The notes beneath the pieces were generated by a model. That model saw only the letters and a list, made by a program, of their open reading frames with translations. It was not told the DNA's origin and did no database searches. A stretch of 64,000 nucleotides of DNA from Diphasiastrum complanatum (lineage: Eukaryota; Streptophyta; Lycopodiopsida; Lycopodiales; Lycopodiaceae). The position numbers were made by a program, and so were the translations under genes. Of the stretch, positions 10,501 through 22,750 are shown one piece after another. Position 1 is the stretch's first letter. Each line of letters begins with the position of its first letter. The stretch spans positions 17,867,353 through 17,931,352 of the forward strand of contig CM055105.1 in assembly GCA_029204225.1 (NCBI GenBank), in the 5' to 3' direction.

Positions 10501-12181
10501 CTTTCTTCAAGAATAGATCTTAAGGTCACCAAGTGATCAATAGTGGAATGCATCTTTCAAAACTCGTCTTCCTTTGCCAAAGGTTGGTTGGTTGCATTTG
10601 CATAGCTCCTTCAACCTCATATAGCTTTATGAACTAAGTGTCCATATTGTTGGAATATCAATCCACACTCTAGAGAGAACTATCAAACGGTGCGGATAGC
10701 TCAGTGGTAGAGCATCCCATCCGGTATGAGGGAGGTCCTAGGTTCGAATCCTAATTTGTCCATCCATATTATGAATTATGGATTTCTAACATGGTATCAG
10801 AGCCAAGTTAGACCTAACAGTTCATGGTGTCAAAGCCATGGTTAGGTGGCCCAAGTTGTGGGGCAGGTGATAGCTAGGACCCCAACCAAGTGTGGCTTGA
10901 GGGGGGGTGTTGGAATATCAATCCACACTCTAGAGAGAACTATCAGACAGGGCGGATAGCTCAGTGGTAGAGCATCCCATCCGGTATGAGGGAGGTCCTG
11001 GGTTTGAATCCTAGTCTGTCCATCCATATTATGATTTATGGATTTCTAACACATGAATATCATTCCCTTGTGCCTTGGGCTTTCCAACAACTTCCTCCAA
11101 AAACTCTTGGAATCTTTCTTCGACGTTACTGAAGAGAGTCTTGTTGGTTGTGTATAAATGATCTTTCTTTCCTTAGGAGTAATCTTTTGTATGGACAAAA
11201 AGGCTCTCCAGTGCTCCCCTCCTTGCCTCGTTGCATTCATCATCAAAGTCCAAATATCTGGGAAAAGTACCTTATTTGCACTTTAACCCTTGGCTATATT
11301 TGAAGATCCCATGGAAAACCCTAACAATTCCAAAAAACTAGATTAAGATGGCGCACTTTTTGCTCTCACAAACCACCTCATGCTATTTGATATTTGAAGC
11401 CTCTTCCCAAAAAGCCTTACCATGTTCTAATGCAGCCCCCTTGCCTTCCATCCAAATATTTTGACCTTTATCCATTCAGTTCTTACTTCCGCTTCTTGTG
11501 TGGGTGTCAGATCCTTTTCCACATAAACTTGAGTGCCCTTTACTTTTGGTCTATTTTGTAGTACAAATGTTCTTGCCTTTGGATCTGCAAACTTGACCAA
11601 AAGTACCCTATCTTTGTTGTTGATGTCCTTTCTTAAACAGGATGATTCTTGAATGCTTACTTTTGAAAGCCCCAGCTTTAGAAAAGACCATCCTTGCCTA
11701 AGTGATAAAATAAACAATGGAACAATTGAGATCACATTGTACAAAACAGCTAGTTACTAGCAAACATTGTTGATATAATTATTAGTTTTAAAGAGGGAAA
11801 AGGAGAGCACAAAACACTAGCTATTATTTTAATTACTTTGTTTGATCACAACATTTAGAGCACTAGTAGTGCTAACCTACTAGAGAGGAACCCTGTGGTA
11901 CAAGAAGATTGTCCTTTCCAAACTATTAGATGGCAATGTGAGTCGCAATAGTTTTTGGCAGCCGAGTGGCACTAGAGGTGCCTAGTATCCAGGCTTTGAA
12001 ACTCAGGTTAGGATGACGAGAGGTATGTTTTGTGAAATAAAGTGTGTGTGTGTGTGTGTCACACACATATGCAAGCCCGAGAACCTGCCCCAGAACACAC
12101 TTTTTTTCAGCAAGAAACAACTTTGTATATGTACTTTTTATTTATCTATATTACATATAATATATATATACATATACATAC

Positions 12182-12229
<48 letters not shown>

Positions 12230-14630
12230 ATATATATATATATGTATGTATATATATATATATATGTATGTATGTATATATATATGTATGTATGTATCAT
12301 AGGTCTCGCGGGTACCGGTACCGCGGGACCATACTAGTACCGCGGCACCATACACCACAATATATATATATATAATAGACATGAGGGTCCGGGCCGAAAT
12401 GCCCGCATCCGCGTCCGACGACAAGACCCGGACGCGTCCAACCCCTAGACGCGGGGTCGGACGCGTCCTTTTTTTTAATTTTTTTTTTTTTGGGCTGGAC
12501 GTGTCCAGCGTCCGGACGCGGACGCATCCGGGGCCCAGAACGCTTTTGGACCCCGGACGCGTTTTTTTTGAAAAAAAAAAAAACAAAACAAAAGGACGCG
12601 GGCCCTGCGGACAGTCCGCAGAACCCGAGAGCAGCGAAAGAGGGCGGAAGAGGAAGAGAGAGAGTGAGTGGGAGAGGCATAGAGAGAGAGAGAGATGGTG
12701 TTTGTGTGTGTGTGTGTGTGATGAGTTGTGTGTGTGTGTGTGTGTTAAAATTGTGTGTGTGTGTGTGTGTGTGTGGATATTGTTGATTTGTGTGCATACA
12801 GTTGTGTGTGTGGTGATCTGTGTGTGAGAGAGAGAGAGAGAGAGGAAGAGACAGAGAGTGTGAGGGACGGAGAGAGAGAGGATTTCTGTGTGTGCACAGT
12901 GTGTGTGTGAGTTTAGGATTTAGGTTTAAGGGTGCTTGGGTTTGGGGTTTAGGGTTTAGGGTGGGAGAGAGAGATTGGATTTGCGTGCTTCTGTGTGTGT
13001 GTACGTGAGAGAGAGAGATATGGCTGCTCGTCCCATTTGGGATGAGGTGGAGGTGATGCCCGACAAAAAGTGGCGTTGCCCTTTTTGTCGAAAGCAGTTC
13101 ACAGGGAACGCCTCTCGGGTTCAAGCACATCTGGGGGGGTTGCAAGTCCGACCCACAGGGGGACGCTATGGGATCGGCGTTTGTATGGTCATCCCCGCTG
13201 CGGAGAGGGCTCGCATTATCAAGCCATATTTTGAGCCAACTGCTGAGCCCGGCGAGCCGTCCACAAATGCCGCGGACAACCTCGACAGGAACCTGTGGGA
13301 GCAGACGGGACGAGGACCGGACGGACGGCAGGCCCAGTACGTCCTTCCGAAGTTCGTCGTCAAACAGGGCTTCGGGGACACTTTGCCGGGATGGGACCTG
13401 AAAACATTCGGAATTGACAAAATGGTCCAGGAATACAATCCAACGATTCGTGATCCCGATACGATCTCAAGGGACCGAGCCTGGCTCGATTCGGGTGTCG
13501 TCCGGTCAAAATGGCCCTTCGACTGGAGAGAAGCGCAATTAGGTCAAGCGAAATGGACTAGTTTTGCAACTCTCCGTCCGACGGCCCCGTTTCTCCAGAC
13601 GGGATCCGTTTCGGGTGCCGTCTATTTCGGCCAGTGGACAACCTCGATATGAACCTGTTGGAACAAACAGGACGAGGAAACGACCGACGGTAGGCCCGCA
13701 ACGTCCGTCCGAAGTTCGACGTTAAACAGGGCTTCAGGGACACTTTGTCCAGTCGGGACCTGAAAACTGGGAGATGTTTCGGAGCCCCCGTGCTGGTACG
13801 CAAAATTTCGACAGCGTATTGTAGCGTGTTAAAGTAGTGCCATAAGTAATTAGTAAGTTGTTGAAGTTCATCCGGGGAGAAACCGATCTCATCAACCGAG
13901 TCACAGTAGTGTATAGGTCTTGTGGTTTTCTGTAGTGAATGACAGTTTTGCATAAGTAGTAAGTCAGCTGTTGAAGTTCATCCGAGGGGAAACCGATCTC
14001 ATCGTTTAAGTCTACATAGTAGTGTGTCGGTCTTGTGGTTTCCTGTGTTGAGAGCTTGTCACTCTTCTGGTGAGCCCTAATTTCCCCCAGAGACTTCTGG
14101 TCCTGAGAACTTGTCACTCTTCTGGTGAGCGTTCACCTCTCCCCAATCCTCTAGTGAGCATTCACTTCTTTGAGACAGTCACTGATGCACCCTAAGCCCT
14201 AAACCAGTAATATGTTTGCCATACAAACCATCATCTTCACTCGAAACCACCCTCAGATCTTTCTTTGCCGCTTTTTTGGAGCTTAGTTCCCAATGAAGGT
14301 TCGTAATAATTTATGAACTGCTCATTAGTCATGGTTGTTTAGTAATATCTCAGTTATGAGAGGCATGTCCCAGTGGTTAGGTCTGTTGCAAATTTTTTTG
14401 CAAATTTTTTTGGTACCGTTTTCTTATTTTTTAACAGGAGGGGGCAGGTGGGTGCCAGACACCCTCTGATAATTGATTCCGAGGGAAAAACAGGGGCCAT
14501 AAATTGCTTTTATTTTGCTTTTGGGATGGGGGACAATGTGGGCAGGTGCCTGTATTTTTTTTTTTTTTTGAATTTTTTTTTTTTGAAAAAATCTGACGCG
14601 TCCGGACCCGCGTCCGCGTCCGCCATCTGC

Positions 14631-14700
<70 letters not shown>

Positions 14701-14745
14701 TAATTAATATTTAATTATTTTTAAACTATTTCCCCCCACCTCACG

Positions 14746-14790
<45 letters not shown>

Positions 14791-17700
14791 GTTGTACCAC
14801 TATCTATATGGACGACGACCTCACATATATCCAGGTAGAGGAGAGGCGTAAGGCCTTTCAGGCAGCCCGTGAGTTTGGCAGACGAGTCATTTATCGAGAT
14901 GGACGAGTGCGTTTTCTTGACAGCGCACCTAGCAGCTCCCAGTGCTAGGGATTTGGAGTCCCCGGGTTCGGGTGTGCCCCGGGGCCCCATCCACACCATC
15001 TTCGGATTGGAGTATGGAACTGTGATGGTTTACACTCATCTTCCATTGCTGGCGACTTGATCGATTTCATCACTGACAGAGATTTATTGCTCTTTATGGA
15101 GACTCATGAGAGTCATGAGGATTACCTATTTTTCCAGGATACATATGGGATTCTGTGTACAGACTTGAGACTAGATCAGCTAGCGGTCGTGGATCCGGAG
15201 GTGTTGCATGTTTATACAGAGAGTCTCTGCATCCAAGCATCGAGTTCATCAGACACGACGAGCATGCACGGTATATATGGATTCATATTGTTGGGCATAT
15301 TGGTTTGGACAGGGACCTCTTTGTGGCGGAATGTTATTTTCCTCCAGAGTCTTCGTCCTTTGCTGAGGGCACAGGTTCACCCTACCTTGATTTATCGCCT
15401 GATATTGTCAGATTTGCAGAGCGGGGGCATATTCTCCTCACTGGGGATTTTAATGCCCGAACCTCTTCACGGCAGTCAGAGTTTTATGACATCACCGACC
15501 AGCTCCGCGTTCATGCCCTTGACAGCGATAACATGGGAGTTACCAGGATTTCAGAGGACAGCTTTGGACCTACTACCCCTTACGGTGAGCATTTGTTGCA
15601 GTTTGGAGAGGCCCATGAGTTAGCCATTTACAATGGCCTAACTTGTTGGCCAAAATCCGACAGTTATACTTGTCACCCTCACAGTGGTGGACATAGGGTT
15701 GTGGATTACCTCATGGGATCACCATCTTCCATACCTCTCATCTCTGATTTTCATGTATCTCCCACCACTCTCTCTAATCACTCCTTTCTCTCCTTCGCTA
15801 TCGGCCGCCTCCCACCTCCCCAGCCATCCTCACACCCCCTGCTTACACGGGCACCCAGGTATACATTCAGTTCTCTCTATACACCAGTCTACCAGGAGTT
15901 CCTAACCTCCTTGCTCCATTCCTTCCCTCACAATAGTACAGTCGAGACTCAAGCTGCCTTTCTTAGCACTTCTCTTCATACCACTGCTTCCCTTGCTTTT
16001 CCATCTAAACCCCATAAAAGCATAGGTACCCGCTCCTCATCGATACGACCCACACACCCCCCGTGGTATGATGATGAATGTCGCTCTCTTCATCAGCTTG
16101 TCACCCATGCCCGCACTCACGATCCTCATCTCCTCCACTCCGCCAGGCGCTCTTACCGTCGCGCACTCCGCCGAAAAAAGCGTATCTATGATGACTCCGA
16201 AGGACGCGACTGGCTCCTCCCCCTCCCTCGCTGAAAACATCCCCTCCCTCGCTGCCCCCTCCTCGCTGAAAACATCCCCTCCTCGCTGGAAACATCCCCC
16301 CTCCTCGCTGAAAACATCCCCTCCCTCGCTGCCCCCTCCTCGCTGGAAACATCCCCTCCCTTGATGGAAACAACAGTTCCTCCATCACAGATGGAGACAG
16401 CTGCTCCATCGCTGCTGGAAACAGCCCCCCCCCCCCCCCTCTTTGTAGACACTAATACCTCCCCCATCGCTGCCCCCTCGCTGTCCTCAGACCTGCCATC
16501 GCTGCCTACAGATGGTGTGGCACCTTCTTCTTCCTCCTCTTCTTCTTCCCCACTCTCACTCTCTTCTTTATCCTCTGTGGTTCCTCCCTCTGTGGTTCCT
16601 CCCTCTCTTTCATCTTCTTCTTCTTCTGCATCTTCCTCATCTCCATCAATCTCCCACCCTATTGCTCTGACCACTCCTACAGGCCTTCTTCCTATCCCTA
16701 TTCCTCAAGAACCCACAGCTCCCCCATCTGCGGTACCCATCCCATACACTCCCTCCAAATCAACGGAGCTATTCTCTTCCTGGGAAGCTGACCAAATGAA
16801 AGCCGATTTCCAGCTTTTGAAACATGAACTATCACAACTGAAAGGAATAGTGGTCTCCTTACTCAAAGAAAAAAATGTGTTGCAGTCCAAAGTCGCTTCA
16901 TTAGAGCAGGTGATCAACACTAAGCAGGTTGCAGCATCGGAATCAACCACCACCAAGATAAAGGAGCTTGAGAATAAAATAGAGCAGCATAAAGATTCAT
17001 GGGCAGCAGTCTTGCAGAAAGGCACCAAACCTAACGCCCCCATCTCTTCCGTCATCTCCGCCACCATTTCGGAAGAGAGGTCGAGAGAGCAAAAGGCCCA
17101 CAACATCAGGGTTCGTGGGATACCAGACACACAGGATGCCACTGCCGAGGCCACGAGATTTCTTGAGACCACCCTAGGACATATGACAGATGGGCTAGAT
17201 ACAGCTTGGAGGACCTCCAGAGATGCCGCTACACTCATTATCCGTTTCACCTCTCTAGAGAGTCGCCTAGACGCTCTGCGGTGCAGAGCTAAGCTTCGTG
17301 GCACCACTATCTATATGGATGACGACCTCACATATATCCAGGTAGAGGAGAGGCGTAGGGCCTTTCAGGCAGCCCGTGAGTCTGGCAGACGAGTCATTTA
17401 CCGAGATGGACGAGTGCGCTTTCTTGATAGTGCACCTAGCAGATCCCAGTGCTAGGGATTTGGGGTGCCCGGGGGTGGGAGCACCTCGGGGCCCCATCCA
17501 CACCACCTTCGGATTGGAGTGTGGAACTGTGCTGGCATACACTCATCTTCTACAGCAGGTGACCTTGTTGATTTCATTACAGGCAGGGATATATTATTCT
17601 TCATGGAGACACACGAGAGCCCAGAGCGAGGACTTCCTTCCTTTCCTGGATACAGATGGGATTCAATATTCCGACGAGAGACTAGATCTGCTAGTGGACG

Positions 17701-20700
17701 TGGTTCAGGTGGGGTCGCCTGCTTGTACAGGGAGGCACTTCACTCGAGTATTGACTTCATCCGACATGACGAGCAGGCCCGCTACACATGGACTCGCATC
17801 GTGGGTCAGGATATTGGCTTGGATAGAGATCTTTTTATTGCAACATGTTACTTTCCACCAGAGTCCTCGTCTTTTGCTGAGGGTATTGGATCTCCATAAC
17901 AGGACCTCTCACTAGATATTATCAGATTTTCAGAGCGGGGGCATATTCTCCTCACAGGGGATTTCAATGCCCGGACATCTTCACGACAGACAGAGTTCTT
18001 CGACACCACTGATCAGCTACGTGTTCGTGCCTTGGACAGTGATATGCTTGGACTCACTAGGACCTCTGCGGATAGTTTTGGACCTACTACTTCATATGGT
18101 GAGCACTTATTGCAATTTGGAGAGGCACATGAGCTAGCCATTTATAATGGCTTACCCTGCTGGCCACATTCAGACAGTTACACATGCCACCCTCACAGTG
18201 GAGGACATAGTGTCGTTGACTATCTCATGGGGTAACCATCCTTTGTACCCACAGTTTCTAACTTCCACATCTTCCCTACCACCCTTTCTGATCACTCATT
18301 TCTCTCCTTTGATATCGGCCACCTCCCACCCACTCACCCATCTACACTACCCACGCTTACCCGAGCACCCACGTACACATTTGATCCCACTTACATGCCG
18401 CTATACCGACAGTCCTTAGCTGCACTCTTACACTCCTTTCCTCATGATAGTCCAGTCGACACCCAGGCGGATTTCCTCACCACCTCTCTCCACACGGCCG
18501 CATCATTAACCCTCCCCACAAAACCCCACCCCAGAAAGACCCGACGCACACCTCGAACACTACACCCTCCTTGGTACAATACTGAGTGCCGCTCTCTCCA
18601 TCAGTCAGTAACCCACTCATGCATCCATGCCCCACATCTGCTTCGATCTTCCGGACGTTCCTACCATCGTGCTCTCCGCCGTAAGAAACGCTCCCATGAT
18701 GATTCTGAAGGGAAACGTCTCATTGACCTTCTTTTCAGCTCTTCTTCGGGCGCTTTCTGGCGCGAGTTCATTCCTCGCTCTCCACCACCTCTCTTGGAAG
18801 ACCTCCGCATATGGACTGATTATGCTACTAGCCTGTACACGGTTCCTACCGACTCACCTATCGCCATATCTCCACGGCCACTTGCGTTCTCCTTTTTCAC
18901 ATCTGACATGGTACTTGCGGCCATTAAGAAGCTGAAGTCCCACAAAGCCAGAAATATCGAAGACCTTGAATCTGAGCTCCTTTCCCATGCCTCTGACTTA
19001 CTCGCTCCCATTATAGCCACCCTTCTTAACTCTGCAGTTGTCTCTGGCTTTCCGTCTCCCTGGTGCACTAACATTATCCACCCCATCCATAAGAATGGTG
19101 ACCCCATGATTCCGACCGAGTAACTACCGCACCATCATGATCGGACATGTCTTGGCTAAATTATATGGTACTATATAGCAGTCTATTGTGAGCTCAGAGG
19201 CGGAGACTAGGAGACTACATGCCATGGGTCAGGCTAGTTTCAGAGCACATTATTCCATGGCAGATCACATCTTCACATTGCGAGCCTTGATTGAGGAGGC
19301 TAAGCACAAGAGAGAGAGGGTTTACTGTTGTTTTGTGGACTTCAAGAAAGCCTTTGATTTTGTTCCTCGTTCTCATCCAGAGACTCCGAGACCTCGGCTT
19401 CTCCACCGACATTGTTCTTGTTGTGATGGCACTTTATGAGCGTGTCCTTGGTTGTTTCTGGCATAGCAGTGGCATATCTGAGCACATCTGGAGACATAAG
19501 AAAGGCACGTCTCTCCATATAGGACACATATTTCTAGATGCAACATAGGCATGACTATCCACATCTAACTCATAGATTCATATAGATGAACGTCAAGCAC
19601 TGATAAATATTGAAGCGCCATATTGTAAATATATTGGTTTATTCTTGCTTCGGCATGATGTTCCTAAGATCCATCGACACCTCGCAGGCGGGCTTAGTCT
19701 TGGATGGCCAAACATTGTTTAGATATATTGACGAGGCCATTGAGGAGGTCAGAAAGATTGATTCTTGACTTTCAATTGAGTAGTGAGAAGCTAGAACTTC
19801 ATACTTACTCGACACTTGTAAGTTGTAAGTACTAACTTCCAAGTTGTAGCTAGTAGCTACTAAGTACTTGTTAGTAGTTACTTAACTAATAAAAAAATAA
19901 CTTTTTACTTAAATATTTATTACTTGTTCAATGTTGATTCTTGGATCATGGATGTCCACTGTTGCATCGTTGTGCTTTGCAGGTTGTCACAAACAACGCG
20001 GCATGTTGTGTTGCCATGGGGAAACTCATAAATGAAAAGCACCCTTGGATTTTTTTGACACCATGTGCTGCACATTGCTTAGACCTCTTATTTGAGGATA
20101 TAGCAAAGTTGCCATGGATTAGAGAGGTAGTAGACACATGCTGGTTCTTTGTGAGGTTTTCACCAAGAGACCGAGGGTTCCTAAGCATGTTTAGGGCCTA
20201 TTCTAGCCTTGAGCTTTTGAGGACGCCCCCACTAGGTCACACACTCCTAGAGGGAGGTAGGACTTCAGGTAGATGCTCAGGAAAAACATTAGCAATATCC
20301 TACCTAAGCCTTCTAAATACTCTCCCCTCAGATGAATCCTCCTCTAAAGGGTTATTAAGAGGTAAATCCAAAGGTGTTTGCGCCAAACTCTAAACAACAT
20401 GCTCATCTATAAAAAGTACATCTTTTAGAGTACATAAATAAACATTGTACTCCAAATCTTTCAACAACTCATTAATTTCCAAAGCAGATACAAGAGGAGT
20501 GTCTGGAACTTACATCACCTAGAAGGTCAACTAATGGGCCATTGTGCAAAAATTGACAAACTATGAGTAATATAATCCTTTTTCGATAACTTGTTCTTGT
20601 AATAAACCACTCCTTACCTAAGATAATATCTACCTTGTCCAAATTCAATATATGAAAATTAAGGTGTTTCCTATAATCCTAGATTTCTCAATGGTATTCG

Positions 20701-22666
20701 ACGAACAACCTAGTCCCAAATTTGTTGATCGTCTCCCGCCGCCATCTTCACCACATACTTGTGATTACTTGCGGCAGTAGCCACTTGAAGTTTATGCACC
20801 AATTTTGAAGTGTGAGTCTTGTCATTGCCCCACATCTTAAAGAACTATCCTTAGATTTAGCCTTGGGCAAAATTTGCTCTTTTCGAGCACCAGAATGGGT
20901 ATCATTGAAGATTTTTGCAAAGCGAAGTGCATCTTTGAGGGTCTGCAGTTGGTTATGTTGCACTTCATTTTGGGGATTCTTTACTGTGATTTAACGAGTG
21001 TGGGATCGATTCAATTCACGAATTGAGGCAGCACTTCCTGAAATTCTTGCAAATAAGCATCTACTGGCCTAGTCCCCATCTGTATGGATAGTCAAGGGAT
21101 GCTAGTAATGGAAAGTCAAAGGCCAACCATTACAAAATACAAGAGGCCAACAATCAAGAGTCACTGACATCCAAGAGTTATTGGGCACGTGAACAGCCAA
21201 TCACTTGACATTTTACCAAAGTGTGTCCCAATATTAGCCTTTTGCAATGGACTAGCGACCAAATGCCTTTGATGGACTTTACTACCATAAAGCCTATTAA
21301 CTGGATGAGGCTCATCGAGATTTGATGGAGTGTTGCAGCATGTTGTTACCATACTCTGATATGCACTAAATCGTCCAAGACCAGTAAGAATGCCACCTTG
21401 AAAAGGCATCCTGAAAAGCGCCCTAAGTGGTGGGGGTGTTAGCCCTTTCTTTAAGATCTTGTCACCATGTGAATGCTTTACCACCTGAAAACATTAGAGC
21501 AATAACAATCTTGCTACTATCTGATGCATCGTGCATGGAAAAATGACTAATCCACCAGGACAACACCACATCGGAAAGTCGGTCCTTTTTATCACTCGAG
21601 AAAAACCTTGGGTTCAATATGGGGTATAGGCTGTGACTGGCTTTGATTTTGCCATTCTTTCTCGGCCGCTGCATGCTTGGATTGCATTTCTAAAATCTGA
21701 TTTTAAAAAGAGTTTATAGCTTGAACTTACTACAAGGAGTCGAACTGGGGAGCAGTTCAAGGCGAAGAAGTTCCTTCACCAAAGGATATTGTGGTTCCAT
21801 TTCGGACTAAGGGAGGCTTGCGTAAAAAAATGGGAAGAGTTAAGTAGCAAAAGGCCTAGAAATCTTGAGAGCTCTTTCAAGAGTGCTAAGCCAAAAGTGA
21901 AATGAGGGGAGTAAGGCGTATACCCCCTTTTCCACACCACTTTTCCACCTCACCTTAACCTTTTAGGTGGCATGCCCAAAGGGCACCACCTAACGAGTGC
22001 ATGGGACCTACCTTATGTCTCAACCCTTAAGAGTACCACCTCACCCACAAAGTCACCTAGTCACCACCCACCAATGGCCACCTCACCCAAGTGACCCTTG
22101 GGTTAGTCAGTGCTCTTCCGGTAGTCATGTTTATCATAATGTTGTACTACTACTGGCTCTTCATCCGACATTTTATTTACAACCATTTGACTTGTTTCAT
22201 GAACATTCTATGCTCCCATATCATGAAAACACCTGAAATTACTCTTTTCAGACTTATGTACCTAAAAGATCTTACTAAATCTTTCTTTTTTTCTCAATAG
22301 CTCAACTTGGAGGGGCCAGTATTCATGCTTCTATTAGAGAAAGTTAACACGAAGCAAAATTTTGTATTTAAATGTTGCCAAAAAAAATCTTGGTGGCCAC
22401 CTACACCAACATATTCTTGATCAAAATTGAGAGCCTATAATGAAAGAAAAAGTTTACACAATGGACCTTACTATCATAAACACTACAAGAAAACCTTGCT
22501 TTGGAAGCCTCAGAAACAAGATAGAACAAATTTGTAACAAAAAATCACCAACAAAACAATCCTCCGAATGGGCTTGTCCATTTTAACTTTCCATAGCATA
22601 GTAGCCAACTGCTTGCCCACATTTTGGTTGCTCTCCCCTTGCCTGTAAACAACTAACCAAGTTGAA

Positions 22667-22750
<84 letters not shown>

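Larger units (their letters stand above)
10648..10791 (+). repeat. TRIM left LTR
   Basis: 144 bp, TG...CA. It contains the tRNA-like sequence at 10690-10762 and then a 7-bp hairpin ATCCATA/TATGGAT (10762-10783) before the LTR end. Confidence 0.85.
10648..11051 (+). mobile_element. TRIM (miniature LTR retrotransposon) with tRNA-like LTRs
   Basis: A 404-bp element with two 144-bp direct LTRs (10648-10791 and 10908-11051). Both begin TGTTGG and end TAACA, and they differ at 8 positions (about 94% identity). A perfect 18-base primer-binding site for initiator tRNA-Met follows the left LTR, and GAGGGGGGG precedes the right LTR. The 116-bp interior has no coding capacity. Each LTR holds a 73-base tRNA-like cloverleaf with A and B boxes. 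Flanks CATAT and CATGA may be a decayed 5-bp target duplication. It lies inside LINE-E, in ORC3 intron 9, so retrotransposition would need enzymes from another element. Confidence 0.85.
9847..11744 (-). mobile_element. LINE-E: older LINE, split by the TRIM at 10648-11051
   Basis: A decayed LINE of another subfamily. The ORF1 RRM-like part is at 11744-11430 ([28 protein letters not shown]). A piece of the linker between endonuclease and RT lies at 11246-11052 ([17 protein letters not shown]). RT follows at 10640-9960: [11 protein letters not shown] near 10475, a KVKVISQL-like block, [10 protein letters not shown] in place of YADD near 10170, and INLSKTKVM. The endonuclease is missing and many stops occur. 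Its coding order continues on both sides of the TRIM, so the TRIM inserted into it. Confidence 0.72.
12375..14636 (+). mobile_element. hAT-like DNA transposon remnant with GGACGCG subterminal repeats
   Basis: A GC-rich island between two TA arrays. The left end (12380-12600) and right end (14595-14630) both carry clustered GGACGCG/CGCGTCC motifs flanking poly-T stretches, in inverted arrangement, as subterminal transposase sites do in hAT elements. Inside is a BED zinc-finger ORF (13020-13652). Terminal inverted repeats are not clear and no catalytic domain is present. Part of the interior is duplicated (13274-13405 and 13636-13767). Confidence 0.5.

Noticed and set aside
10690-11022. Two genuine tRNA genes in tandem
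   Set aside because: Both copies sit at identical positions in LTRs with PBS and PPT between them, and the anticodon arm is abnormal. A tRNA-derived part of a TRIM explains more.
12042-12375. Several overlapping open frames over (GT)n and (AT)n
   Set aside because: They are dinucleotide-repeat translations with no protein signal.
12917-12963. Interstitial telomere
   Set aside because: Only two perfect TTTAGGG units. More likely chance or a telo-box motif.
13843-14130. CRISPR-like direct repeats
   Set aside because: Only two diverged units without regular spacers, in a eukaryotic repeat context.
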